Positions 46,943 to 56,429 of a stretch of 64,000 nt of DNA are shown piece by piece. A program made the position numbers and the translations under genes. The DNA is from Alphaproteobacteria bacterium MarineAlpha9_Bin3 (GTDB taxonomy: Bacteria > Pseudomonadota > Alphaproteobacteria > TMED109), in the NCBI GenBank assembly GCA_002937655.1, contig PTKH01000002.1:1-64000 (forward strand), written 5' to 3'. Each line of letters starts with the position of its first letter. Positions within the stretch are counted from its first letter, which is position 1. The notes beneath the pieces are model-generated. The model did not search any database. It was not told where the DNA came from and worked only from the letters and a program-made list of their open reading frames with translations.

Positions 46943-47932
46943 ATGGTAAATAAATCACCGAAAGAAATTAAAGCCGTAGAAAAACTCAATAGCGACCTTG
47001 CTAAAGTTAGAAACCATGTAAAAGAAATTATTTTTGGTCAAGATGAGGTTATAGATAAAATTATTATTACATTATTATCAGGTGGACACACACTTTTAGT
47101 TGGCCTTCCTGGTCTAGCTAAAACTAGATTAGTTAGAAGTCTAGGAACAATAATGGGTTTAACTAGAAAAAGAATTCAATTTACTCCTGACCTTATGCCT
47201 ACTGATATTCTTGGATCAGAAATTCTAGAAGAATCTTTGAAAGGTAAAAGAAGTTTTAAGTTTATAGAAGGACCTGTTTTTTCACAATTTCTTCTTGCTG
47301 ATGAAATAAATAGAGCTAGCCCTCGAACACAATCAGCACTTCTTCAAGCAATGCAAGAGAGAAAAGTTACAGTAGCAGGAAAAAATTATGATTTGCCAGA
47401 ACCGTTCCATGTTTTAGCAACACAGAACCCAATAGAACAGGAAGGTACATATCCCCTACCAGAGGCTCAATTAGATAGATTTTTAATGCAAGTTAACATT
47501 ACTTATGCTGATAAAAAAGCAGAAAAACAGATGCTAATTGCCACTACAGGTGTAAATGAAATGGAACCTAAAAAGTTAATGACGGCAAAACAGCTAATTG
47601 CAGCACAAAATTTAATTAGATCAATTCCAGTTGGAGAGCAGGTCATAGAAGCCATCTTAACTTTAGTTACAAATGCTAGGCCTGAAACATCAAATATAAA
47701 AACAATTAAAAATAGTCTAGCTTGGGGTCCTGGTCCTAGGTCTAGTCAAGCCATGATGATTGCTTGCAGATCAAGAGCTGTTCTTCAGGGAAGACTATCT
47801 CCTTCAGTTAATGATGTTATAGCTTTAGCAGAACCTATATTAAAACATAGAATGAATCTTAACTATTCCGCTAGAGCAGACGGCAATTCTCTTAATAAAA
47901 TTGTAGATGAATTAACTCAACTTATAAAATAA
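46943..47932 (+). CDS. MoxR-family AAA+ ATPase
   Basis: A 329-residue AAA+ ATPase of the MoxR group, which usually acts as a chaperone for VWA-domain partners. Walker A is GLPGLAKT (54-61), Walker B is LLADEINRASPRTQSALLQ, with sensor/arginine-finger region LPEAQLDRFLMQV. The lid domain lies at the C-terminus (about 255-325). It is the first gene of a four-gene plus-strand run with DUF58, DUF4159 and VWA-like genes, 14 bases apart from the next. The target of its remodelling activity is unknown. Confidence 0.95.
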   Translation: MVNKSPKEIKAVEKLNSDLAKVRNHVKEIIFGQDEVIDKIIITLLSGGHTLLVGLPGLAKTRLVRSLGTIMGLTRKRIQFTPDLMPTDILGSEILEESLKGKRSFKFIEGPVFSQFLLADEINRASPRTQSALLQAMQERKVTVAGKNYDLPEPFHVLATQNPIEQEGTYPLPEAQLDRFLMQVNITYADKKAEKQMLIATTGVNEMEPKKLMTAKQLIAAQNLIRSIPVGEQVIEAILTLVTNARPETSNIKTIKNSLAWGPGPRSSQAMMIACRSRAVLQGRLSPSVNDVIALAEPILKHRMNLNYSARADGNSLNKIVDELTQLIK

Positions 47933-47946
47933 GCTAGTATATAAAA

Positions 47947-48822
47947 ATGCAATTAAAAGCCGAAGAATTATCAAGTCAAATTTCCTCTTTATATATAAAA
48001 GCTGATAGAATAGCTAATACTATTTGGGAGGGATTCCATAATAGAAATAAAGATGGTGTAGGAGATAACTTTTGGCAATTTAGAAAATATGAATATGGAG
48101 ATCCCGCTCATTTGATTGACTGGAAGAAAACTGCAAAATCTAATGAAACATTTATTCAAGAAAAAGAATTACAAACTCTTCAAAATTTTTTTATTTGGAG
48201 AGACACTTCCGAATCAATGAATTTTAGCTCTTTAGATAAAGTTAATACAAAACTTTATAGAGCAAACTTACTTACATTAACATTAACTATAATTTTATCT
48301 AAATCCGGAGAAAATATTGCTTTAAACGGCATAAACTCAAAATTATTTAAAGGAAAAGAGGCAATTAACTTTATTTCAAACCAAATTACTGAAAAAGTTA
48401 TAGATAATTATAAATCCGTACCAAATCTAAATGATATAAAAAATAATTCTTATGTAATTTTAATTGGAGATTTTTTAAATAATATAAAAGATACTGAAAA
48501 AACCGTTAAAGAATTATCTAATAGAGGTATAAATGGTATAATTATTCATATACTTGATCCAGCTGAGGTAAATTTTCCTTTTAAAGGAAGAATAAATTTT
48601 AATGGTTTAGAAGATGAAAAAGAAATTCTTATTGGAAAAGCGGAGTCAGTAAGGAGTGATTATAAAAAAACTATAAAATTTCATATAGAAAAATTAAAAA
48701 AATTAACAAATTCATATTCCTGGAAATATTTCCTGGATATATCAGATCAAGAACCAAGTATTTCATTAAATAAAATATATAATTTATTGGCTAATATAAA
48801 TACAACAGAATTAAGGTCTTAA
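47947..48822 (+). CDS. DUF58 domain-containing protein
   Basis: A 291-residue protein with the DUF58 signature FRKYEYGDPAHLIDWKKTAKS and ETFIQEKELQTLQNFFIW. The remainder looks like a divergent VWA fold (RDTSESMNF in place of DxSxS; YVILIGDFLNN). There is no transmembrane helix, so it should sit at the cytoplasmic side. DUF58 proteins nearly always follow MoxR ATPases and are thought to be their substrates or adaptors. It ends 2 bases before the DUF4159 gene. Confidence 0.92.
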   Translation: MQLKAEELSSQISSLYIKADRIANTIWEGFHNRNKDGVGDNFWQFRKYEYGDPAHLIDWKKTAKSNETFIQEKELQTLQNFFIWRDTSESMNFSSLDKVNTKLYRANLLTLTLTIILSKSGENIALNGINSKLFKGKEAINFISNQITEKVIDNYKSVPNLNDIKNNSYVILIGDFLNNIKDTEKTVKELSNRGINGIIIHILDPAEVNFPFKGRINFNGLEDEKEILIGKAESVRSDYKKTIKFHIEKLKKLTNSYSWKYFLDISDQEPSISLNKIYNLLANINTTELRS

Positions 48823-48824
48823 AT

Positions 48825-51578
48825 ATGACTTTTTTAACAGCATTGTCATTTGGTAGCCCACTAGCACTTTGGGGTTTACTGTCTATACCAGGTATATGGC
48901 TATTATTAAAAATATATCCGCCAGCACCAAAAAAAATTTATTTCCCAGCTATAAGTTTTCTAAATAACATTAACAATGATGAAGAAACAGCGGGAAATAC
49001 TCCTTTATGGTTATTATTATTTAGAATTTTATTAGTTATAATATTAGTATTGGCTTTTTCACAGCCAGTATATAATGCCAAACCAAAATTTTTAAATGAT
49101 GGACCTTTAGTTTTAATTATAGATAATGGGTGGTCCTCTTCCATTAATTGGGAAAAAAGAAAAGAAAATTTAATAGAACATATAGACAGAGCTGAACAAC
49201 AAAAAATACCGATAATAATTCTTCCTACTGCTCCAAAAAGTGAAGCTTTAAAAGATGAATTATTACTTCTAGACCCTGCAGATGCTAAATCTTATGTAGA
49301 ACTTTTAACTCCCAATCCTTGGCCTTCAGATTATAAATTACTCAATAATAAATTAGAGGAATTAACTAATAATAATGATTATAATATTGTCTGGTTATGG
49401 GATGGTATTGATCATGAAAATGATGATAGTTCGCAAGTATTTTCTAAAAAATTAGAAAACATTGGAAATCTTAATGTTATAGATTTTTTAAATAATTCTC
49501 CCATTAAGATAATAAATAAGATAAGCAACACCTCTAATAATAATTTAATAGTTGAAGTACAAAGAAATATTGGATCAATAGAAGAAACAATTTTTATAAG
49601 GGCAAGTGGTAATAATGGTAAATTACTTAATAGAAAAAAAGCTTTTTTTAAAGAAAATGAAAGAGTTATCAATATAGACCTCTTAATACCAAATGAATTA
49701 AGAAAAGAATTAGTATCTATTTCAATTGAAAATACTAATAACGCAGGAGCAACATATTTATTTGATGAAAAATGGAGAAAAAGAAATGTTGGTATTTATG
49801 GTGATAAAGAAGCGTTTAGAACACAACCATTATTATCTCCAGCTTATTATTTAGATAGAGCTATTAATTCATTTCATAAAGTTGAAATCTCTCAAATAGA
49901 GGAACTTATTCAAAAAGAGCTATCTGTAATAATTTTACCTGGTGTTGGAACAATTAGTAATGATATTAATTCAAAATTAAAGAATTGGATAAAAAATGGA
50001 GGAGTTTTAATAAGGTTTGCAGGACCAAACTTAGAGGGATCTAATACCGATCTTCTTCCCGTAAAATTAAGATCTATTGATTCTAGATCATTTGGAGGAG
50101 CTTTAAGTTGGTCAAAACCAGTAAATATTAAGGAATTTTCTAAAGAATCTCCTTTATTTGGAGTAAATATTGATAGCGATATTCTTATTCAAAAACAAGT
50201 TATTGCAGAGCCTTCAACAGATTTAATTTCTAAAACTTGGGCGACACTTGAAGATGGAACACCACTGATTACCGGAGAAAAGTACGATAAAGGTTGGAAT
50301 GTTTTTTTTCATATAACTGCTAATGCAGATTGGTCAAATCTGCCCTTAACTGGAACTTTTGTTGAAATATTAGATAAAATTATTAACATGTCATCTGGAA
50401 AAATTGATAGTACCGATATAGTTCCATTATCACCTTATAAATTATTAGATGGATTTGGAAGATTAGTTGACCCAACCAGCGATGCACTTCCCACTGATTT
50501 TAGTAATGAAAACCTAAAGCCTTCTTCAGGACACGCACCTGGTTTTTATGGAAATGAATTATATATGAGATCACTAAATTTAGGTAATTCATTAGCATCA
50601 TTATCACCTCAAACTATTACCTTCTCTGAAGATACTATTCTTGAAGATTTTTCTTCTAAAGATACATTAGAGTTTAAGTCATATTTATTAATTTTATTTT
50701 TAATTTTAGTATTTCTAGATTATCTAATAAGCTTAAATATTAGAGGAAGAATTAATATTAATAAAATATTTAGTTTATCAAAATTAGTAATTTTATTATC
50801 AATTCTTCATATGTCTTTCAATATAAATATTGCTGATGCTAATACTAAGGTATCTGCCCTAGAAACACATTTAGCATATGTTATGACACTTAATGAAGAG
50901 ATAGATGCCACTTCTTATTTAGGTTTATTGGAACTAACAAAAATATTAAAAGAGAGAACGTCTGTTGAGGCAGGACCCCCAATAGGTATAAATATTATTC
51001 AAGATGATATCTCTTTTTATCCAATAGTTTATTGGCCAATAGTACCAAACAATAGTATTTTATCAGATGAAACAATAAAAAAAATCCAACTTTATATGAA
51101 GAATGGCGGTTTAATAGTTTTTGATACAAGAGACCAAAGTCCTAATAATATAATAACTAAAAAAGTTAGCCAGGAACAAATATATTTAAAAGAGATATTA
51201 AAATCTCTAGACTTACCCGCTTTAATAGAAGTTCCTGATAATCATGTATTAAGAAGGTCATTTTATCTACTTAATGAGCTTCCTGGAAGATATACAGGAG
51301 GAAGTGTCTGGGTAGAAGCAACGGCAAGAAATTCTAAAGATGGAGTATCTTCAATAATAATAGGAGGCAATAACTGGGCAGCAGCTTGGGCAAAAGATAG
51401 TTCTAATAAACCTATTTATACAGTTATACCCGGAGGAGAAAAACAAAGAGAATTTTCCTATCGCTTTGGGATAAATTTAGTTATGTATTCTATGACAGGT
51501 AACTATAAAGCAGACCAAGTGCATATTAAATCTATATTAAAAAGACTCAATAACAATAGCCAAGAAAATAGCGAGTGA
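48825..51578 (+). CDS. DUF4159 protein with BatA-type N-terminus
   Basis: A 917-residue membrane protein. The N-terminus is BatA-like (LALWGLLSIPGIWLLLKI, then PKKIYFPAISFL) with helices near 8-27 and 58-78. A large extracytoplasmic region follows, with a VWA-like start (LVLIIDNGWSSS) and a class I glutamine-amidotransferase-like segment (SVIILPGVGTIS; WIKNGGVLIRFAGPNL). Two hydrophobic stretches occur near 620-640 and 655-675. The C-terminal DUF4159 domain (about 690-905) shows YPIVYWPIVPNN, GGLIVFDTRDQ and LPGRYTGGSVWVEA. I see no catalytic cysteine in the amidotransferase-like part. Function unknown. Confidence 0.87.
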   Translation: MTFLTALSFGSPLALWGLLSIPGIWLLLKIYPPAPKKIYFPAISFLNNINNDEETAGNTPLWLLLFRILLVIILVLAFSQPVYNAKPKFLNDGPLVLIIDNGWSSSINWEKRKENLIEHIDRAEQQKIPIIILPTAPKSEALKDELLLLDPADAKSYVELLTPNPWPSDYKLLNNKLEELTNNNDYNIVWLWDGIDHENDDSSQVFSKKLENIGNLNVIDFLNNSPIKIINKISNTSNNNLIVEVQRNIGSIEETIFIRASGNNGKLLNRKKAFFKENERVINIDLLIPNELRKELVSISIENTNNAGATYLFDEKWRKRNVGIYGDKEAFRTQPLLSPAYYLDRAINSFHKVEISQIEELIQKELSVIILPGVGTISNDINSKLKNWIKNGGVLIRFAGPNLEGSNTDLLPVKLRSIDSRSFGGALSWSKPVNIKEFSKESPLFGVNIDSDILIQKQVIAEPSTDLISKTWATLEDGTPLITGEKYDKGWNVFFHITANADWSNLPLTGTFVEILDKIINMSSGKIDSTDIVPLSPYKLLDGFGRLVDPTSDALPTDFSNENLKPSSGHAPGFYGNELYMRSLNLGNSLASLSPQTITFSEDTILEDFSSKDTLEFKSYLLILFLILVFLDYLISLNIRGRININKIFSLSKLVILLSILHMSFNINIADANTKVSALETHLAYVMTLNEEIDATSYLGLLELTKILKERTSVEAGPPIGINIIQDDISFYPIVYWPIVPNNSILSDETIKKIQLYMKNGGLIVFDTRDQSPNNIITKKVSQEQIYLKEILKSLDLPALIEVPDNHVLRRSFYLLNELPGRYTGGSVWVEATARNSKDGVSSIIIGGNNWAAAWAKDSSNKPIYTVIPGGEKQREFSYRFGINLVMYSMTGNYKADQVHIKSILKRLNNNSQENSE

Positions 51579-51583
51579 ATGTG

Positions 51584-53626
51584 ATGAATAGTCTATATTT
51601 TTATCCGCTAATAAATACATATTTATTAATCACTGTATTTATTATAAGTTTGATTGTTATATTTATTGGTTTTAGATTAAAGGTTCCTGGAAATATTTTC
51701 AAAACTATATTATTATTGATTATTATCTTATCTATGGCTAATCCTACCGTTATATCTGAAAATAGAGAAAATATTCCTGATACAGTTGCAGTTCTATTAG
51801 ACCTAAGTCCTAGTCAAGATATAAATAATAGAAAAGATATTGCTCAAAAAGCCTATAACACAATCAAGAATGAGCTTGAAAAAATTGATAGCTTGGATAT
51901 TAGGTTTAAGACAATTAATGGAAAAAAAGGTTCAAAAATATTTGAACCCTTAAAATCGATGGTTGGGGATATTCCCCACGATAGATTAGCTGGTGCTATA
52001 ATAATTACAGATGGCCAGATTATAGATGTGCCAGATAATCAAGAGAATCTTAATTTTAAAGCTCCTATTAATGTTTTGCTTACAGGAGAAAAAGAAGAGA
52101 AAGATAGAAGACTAATTATAGAATCTGCTCCTAGATTTGGCATTGTAGGAGAAGAAATTAATATTGATATTAAAGTAGAAGACATATCAGCAAATACACC
52201 TAATGCTTTAGTAACTATAAATATGAATGATGAAATAGAACAGTCTAGATCTATACCTCTAGGTGAAATTGTTACAATAACAATGCCTTTAGAGAGAGCA
52301 GGAATAACCTCTCTAAATATTGAAGTTGAGCCTGGAAAAGAAGAATTGACTCTTCAAAATAATAAATCTGTTGTAGAAATTAATGCTATTCGCGAAAGAT
52401 TAAAAGTAATGTTAGTATCTGGAGAGCCTAATATGGGCTTAAGAAGCTGGAGAAATCTTCTTAATTCGGACCCATCTGTTGATTTAGTTCACTTCACAAT
52501 ATTGAGACCTCCCAATAAACAAGATTTAACTCCAGTTGGAGAACTCTCACTTATTCCATTCCCATCTCGCGAATTATTTCAAGCAAACTTAAATGACTTT
52601 GATTTAATTATATTTGATCAATATCATCTTAGAGGTATTTTACCTCAATTTTATATACAGAATATTGTGGAATATGTAGTAAATGGAGGCGCACTTTTAG
52701 ACGTATCTGGTCCTGCATATGCAGGTCCTTATAGTTTATCTCTATCACCATTGCAAAATATATTACCAACTGAACCCACTGGAGAAGTAATAGTTCAGGA
52801 ATTTAGTCCAACTATGACATCATATGGGGAAAGACATCCTGTAACAGCAAACCTAAAAGATAATAATAGTAATTCTAACTGGGGATCATGGTATAGAATG
52901 GTAGAGGGCTTAACAATTGATGGAGACGTTTTGCTAGAAGGACCGGATTCAAGACCATTGCTAGTTCTTAATAGAGTCGGACAAGGTAGAGTAGCTCAAA
53001 TACTCTCTGACCAATCATGGGTATGGACAAAACCTGGCTCAAATAAGGGTCCTCAAGCAGACCTTCTAAGAAGATTAGTTCATTGGTTGATGAAAGAGCC
53101 AGAATTAGAAGAAAATGAGTTATCTGCAAGAATAGATAATGATACTATATTAATTACTAAGAACTCCCTAACTTTAGACAAAAAAGCAATTATAAGTATA
53201 TCTCCAGATAACGTTAAAAAAGAAATTTTCTTAGAAGATATTGGTAACGGAAAACAAATAGGTAAAATTTTATTTCCAGAAGAGGGTACATGGAAGTTTT
53301 CTTCTGGTAACTCTAAAATCTCACTAATAGTCGGAAACAACAACTCATCAGAATATATAGATGTAAGAACCACAGATAATTTAATTAAACCAATAGTTAA
53401 TCTCACTTCTGGGTCAATAAATTGGATAAATAATGATAAAGAAATACCTAATATTAAATATTTACCCATAAATAAAATATCTAAAAATAGTAATAATTTA
53501 AAACTAGTGCAAAATGAAAAATATTTTATTAAAAGTCTTCAACAATCCTCTTTGTTACCATGGTATTTAGTTCTAATTCTAAGTTTAATTCTTCTTTTCT
53601 TATCATGGTACAGAGAAACAAAATAA
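51584..53626 (+). CDS. Large membrane protein with VWA-like and amidotransferase-like domains
   Basis: A protein of about 680 residues with two N-terminal transmembrane helices (about 10-30 and 38-55), a long extracytoplasmic part and one C-terminal helix (about 658-676) followed by WYRETK. After helix 2, AVLLDLSPSQDI and AGAIIITDGQIID resemble the VWA metal-site and beta-strand segments. FDLIIFDQYHLRG, YVVNGGALLDVSGPAY and LVLNRVGQGRVAQILSDQSW look like a class I amidotransferase fold without nucleophile. I take ATG 51584 as start; GTG 51575 and 51581 are alternatives. It is translationally coupled to the DUF4159 gene. Confidence 0.82.
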   Translation: MNSLYFYPLINTYLLITVFIISLIVIFIGFRLKVPGNIFKTILLLIIILSMANPTVISENRENIPDTVAVLLDLSPSQDINNRKDIAQKAYNTIKNELEKIDSLDIRFKTINGKKGSKIFEPLKSMVGDIPHDRLAGAIIITDGQIIDVPDNQENLNFKAPINVLLTGEKEEKDRRLIIESAPRFGIVGEEINIDIKVEDISANTPNALVTINMNDEIEQSRSIPLGEIVTITMPLERAGITSLNIEVEPGKEELTLQNNKSVVEINAIRERLKVMLVSGEPNMGLRSWRNLLNSDPSVDLVHFTILRPPNKQDLTPVGELSLIPFPSRELFQANLNDFDLIIFDQYHLRGILPQFYIQNIVEYVVNGGALLDVSGPAYAGPYSLSLSPLQNILPTEPTGEVIVQEFSPTMTSYGERHPVTANLKDNNSNSNWGSWYRMVEGLTIDGDVLLEGPDSRPLLVLNRVGQGRVAQILSDQSWVWTKPGSNKGPQADLLRRLVHWLMKEPELEENELSARIDNDTILITKNSLTLDKKAIISISPDNVKKEIFLEDIGNGKQIGKILFPEEGTWKFSSGNSKISLIVGNNNSSEYIDVRTTDNLIKPIVNLTSGSINWINNDKEIPNIKYLPINKISKNSNNLKLVQNEKYFIKSLQQSSLLPWYLVLILSLILLFLSWYRETK

Positions 53627-53636
53627 ACTAATAAAA

Positions 53637-54242
53637 ATGTCTAAAATCTTACCTAATATTGATATTGAGAAATCTTATGAGAATAAAATCAATGGTTATA
53701 TATGTGGAATTGATGAGGTTGGAAGAGGTTGCCTAGCAGGACCAGTAGTAGCTGCAGCAGTAATTTTAAACTTTAATGAAATACCTATAGGAATAAATGA
53801 TTCAAAAAAATTATCAAAAATTAAAAGAAAGTTAATTAATGAAGATTTAAAAATTAAAGCAATAGATATTGCAATTGGAGAGGCCACTAATATAGAAATT
53901 GATGAAGCAAATATATTAAATGCAAGTTTATTAGCCATGAAAAGAGCTTATGAAAATTTGACAACTCCAATTAAGCTTGCACTAATAGATGGCATTCATT
54001 CCCCACAAATCAACTGTAAAACTATTAATATAATAAAAGGTGACTCTAAAAGTCTTTCAATAGCCGCTGCTTCAATTATTGCAAAAACATATAGAGATAA
54101 TCTTATGGAAGATATTGGAAAGAAATATCCAAAATATAATTTTAAAAATAACTCTGGATATGGTACAAAAGAACACTATCAATCAATAAAATTAAATGGT
54201 TTAACCAAATATCATAGAAAATCTTTTAAATTATTTAAATGA
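53637..54242 (+). CDS. rnhB: Ribonuclease HII
   Basis: Removes RNA primers and misincorporated ribonucleotides from DNA. The 201-residue protein shows the active-site motif GIDEVGRGCLAGPVVAAAVI, NDSKKLSKIKRK, LIDGIHSP, and KGDSKSLSIAAASIIAKTYRD, with SGYGTKEHYQSI near the end. All four acidic residues of the family appear present. It follows the VWA-like gene by 10 bases and precedes the CcrM methyltransferase by 37; rnhB-ccrM adjacency is common in alphaproteobacteria. Confidence 0.96.
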   Translation: MSKILPNIDIEKSYENKINGYICGIDEVGRGCLAGPVVAAAVILNFNEIPIGINDSKKLSKIKRKLINEDLKIKAIDIAIGEATNIEIDEANILNASLLAMKRAYENLTTPIKLALIDGIHSPQINCKTINIIKGDSKSLSIAAASIIAKTYRDNLMEDIGKKYPKYNFKNNSGYGTKEHYQSIKLNGLTKYHRKSFKLFK

Positions 54243-54269
54243 AATTAGTTTATAAAAATATAAAGTAAA

Positions 54270-54274
54270 GAATC
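54270..54274. promoter_or_regulatory. GANTC (CcrM) site immediately upstream of ccrM
   Basis: GAATC ends 5 bases before the ccrM ATG. CcrM methylates the adenine of GANTC. In Caulobacter, GANTC sites in the ccrM leader take part in feedback on its promoter. Here the site falls in the 37-base rnhB-ccrM gap. By its position it could equally affect nothing. Confidence 0.4.
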
Positions 54275-54279
54275 AGCAT

Positions 54280-55359
54280 ATGGAAAAACTTATAATAGGA
54301 AACTGTGTTAAAGAAATGTCTAAAATGAATGACAAGTCTGTAGATATGATATTTGCAGACCCTCCATATAATTTACAGCTATCTAAAAAATTATTAAGAC
54401 CCGACCAAACGAATGTGGAAGGCGTGAATCATGAGTGGGATAAATTCAATAGTTTTGATGCTTATGACAAGTTTACAACTGAATGGCTTAGTGAATGTAA
54501 AAGAGTATTAAAAGATGACGGAACTATATGGATTATAGGCTCTTACCATAATATATTTAGAGTTGGATCCCAAATACAAAATTTAGGTTTTTGGATTTTA
54601 AACGATGTAATATGGAACAAAACTAACCCTATGCCTAATTTTAAAGGCAACAGATTTACAAATGCACATGAAACTTTAATTTGGGCGAGTAAAAGTAAAA
54701 ATTCTAAGTACACTTTTAACTATAAAGCTATGAAGGTGGCAAATGATGATAAGCAAATGAGATCAGACTGGTCCTTACCAATTTGTTCTGGAAATGAAAG
54801 AGTAAAAAAATTAGGTAAAACTCTGCATCCCACTCAAAAACCTGAATCATTACTTCATAGAATTATTATTTCTTCCACCAAAAAAAATGATTGCATTTTA
54901 GATCCATTTTTTGGAACTGGCTCAACTGGAGTTGTAGCTAAAAGGCTATCTAGAAAATTTATAGGAATAGAACAAAATAAAGAATATATGCAATATGCTA
55001 AAAAAAGAATAGAAAAAACAAAGGTTTTAAAGGATAAAGAAATTACTATTACCAAAGACCTTAAAAGTGAAGTTAAAGTCCCTTTTGGTAATTTACTGGA
55101 TAGTGGGATGCTTAAAATAGGAAGCAAACTACATGATATTAATAAAAAACATAAAGCTGTAGTGAGAGCAGATGGAAGCTTACTAACAGATCAGAAAGTT
55201 GAGGGATCTATTCACTCAGTTGGGGCAAAAATACAAGGACATAATGCTTGTAATGGTTGGCAATTTTGGTATTTTGAAAAAAATGGTGAACTCATATCTA
55301 TTAATAAACTTAGAGAAAAAATAAGAAGAAATAAAACAAATAAAGTTAATACTAATTAG
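54280..55359 (+). CDS. ccrM: Cell-cycle DNA adenine methyltransferase CcrM (GANTC)
   Basis: A beta-class N6-adenine methyltransferase. The 359-residue size equals Caulobacter CcrM (358). Motif IV is DPPYNLQL (Asp27-Tyr30), and the SAM-binding motif DPFFGTGSTGVVAKRLSRKF lies near residue 208, giving the IV-to-I order of the beta class. A C-terminal RAMA domain (about 265-355) contains GSIHSVGAKIQGHNACNGWQ, used for DNA target recognition in CcrM. No cognate restriction enzyme is present. It ends in a 4-base convergent overlap with mutY. Confidence 0.95.
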   Translation: MEKLIIGNCVKEMSKMNDKSVDMIFADPPYNLQLSKKLLRPDQTNVEGVNHEWDKFNSFDAYDKFTTEWLSECKRVLKDDGTIWIIGSYHNIFRVGSQIQNLGFWILNDVIWNKTNPMPNFKGNRFTNAHETLIWASKSKNSKYTFNYKAMKVANDDKQMRSDWSLPICSGNERVKKLGKTLHPTQKPESLLHRIIISSTKKNDCILDPFFGTGSTGVVAKRLSRKFIGIEQNKEYMQYAKKRIEKTKVLKDKEITITKDLKSEVKVPFGNLLDSGMLKIGSKLHDINKKHKAVVRADGSLLTDQKVEGSIHSVGAKIQGHNACNGWQFWYFEKNGELISINKLREKIRRNKTNKVNTN

Positions 55360-56378
55360 ACTAAATTAGCTACTTTTTTCATTAAAGAAGGAAGTTGCCC
55401 TTTAGCTTTATTAAGATCAATCCACTCACCTTCAATATCTATTCTATCAATAATTTTAATATTGTATACATTGAGTATAAGGTTAAAATGACTAAAAGTA
55501 TGATGGATAGGACCTTTTATACTGTCATTTGTAATAAGGTCATCAAATAATTTGCTAGTTGGAATATTTTTTTTATCAATAACCCATAAGGAAGATGGAA
55601 AAGATAACATTCCTCCAAGCAATCCTTTGCTGGGTCTTCTGATAAAAAGAAACTTATTATCATCTTTTCTCTTAATTAAATAGCAATTACCATATTTGAT
55701 AATTTTTTCTTTAATTGGTTTTTTCTTATTAATTTCAATTAGAGCATTTTTATTATATTTAAAAGTTTTACAAATTTTGTTTATTGGGCAAATAGAACAT
55801 TTTGGAAATTTTGACTTACAATATTTTGAACCAATATCCATAATTGCTTCATTAAAATCACCTGGCCTATCTTCAGATAATATATTTATAGCAAGTTTTT
55901 TAATTGATATATTGCATAAGTTATGTTTGTTATTTATTCTAGAAATAACTCTTTTAACATTTACATCTAAGGCTACTTTATGCTGATTGTAAGCGATAGC
56001 ACAAATAGCAGAGGCGGTATAATCTCCAATTCCAGGAAGTTTAATTAATATTTCTTCTTCCCTAGGAAATACACCATTAAATTTTTCGATAATTTGCTTT
56101 GAGCACTCATGTAAATTTCTTGCTCTTGAATAATAACCCAATCCTGCCCAATAAGTTAATACTTCTTCTATATCTGACTCAGCTAATATATTTATATTTG
56201 GAAATCTAGTAATAAATTTTTTAAAATAAGGAATGACAGCCATAACAGTTGTTTGTTGTAACATAATTTCGCTAATCCAAACCTTATAAACGTCAATTTT
56301 ATTTTTATCTGGCTCCCTCCAGGGTAAATTTCTTTTTTCTGAATCATACCAGTTTAAAATAATTTCATTTGTATCCAA
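55356..56378 (-). CDS. mutY: A/G-specific adenine glycosylase MutY
   Basis: Removes adenine mispaired with 8-oxoguanine. The 340-residue protein shows the catalytic Glu38 in SEIMLQQTTV, a helix-hairpin-helix LPGIGDYTASAICA, the conserved Asp in VALDVNVKRVISR, and the [4Fe-4S] ligands in CKSKFPKCSICPINKIC (C-x6-C-x2-C-x5-C). A C-terminal NUDT1/MutT-like domain for 8-oxoG recognition follows (about 230-335, with HHTFSHFNL). Length is typical. Its stop overlaps the ccrM stop (TTAG). Confidence 0.97.
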   Translation of the reverse strand: MDTNEIILNWYDSEKRNLPWREPDKNKIDVYKVWISEIMLQQTTVMAVIPYFKKFITRFPNINILAESDIEEVLTYWAGLGYYSRARNLHECSKQIIEKFNGVFPREEEILIKLPGIGDYTASAICAIAYNQHKVALDVNVKRVISRINNKHNLCNISIKKLAINILSEDRPGDFNEAIMDIGSKYCKSKFPKCSICPINKICKTFKYNKNALIEINKKKPIKEKIIKYGNCYLIKRKDDNKFLFIRRPSKGLLGGMLSFPSSLWVIDKKNIPTSKLFDDLITNDSIKGPIHHTFSHFNLILNVYNIKIIDRIDIEGEWIDLNKAKGQLPSLMKKVANLV

Positions 56379-56429
56379 AGCTGAGATCTTTCATAATCAA
56401 ATAAATAACTTTACTTAGAAATTATAGAT

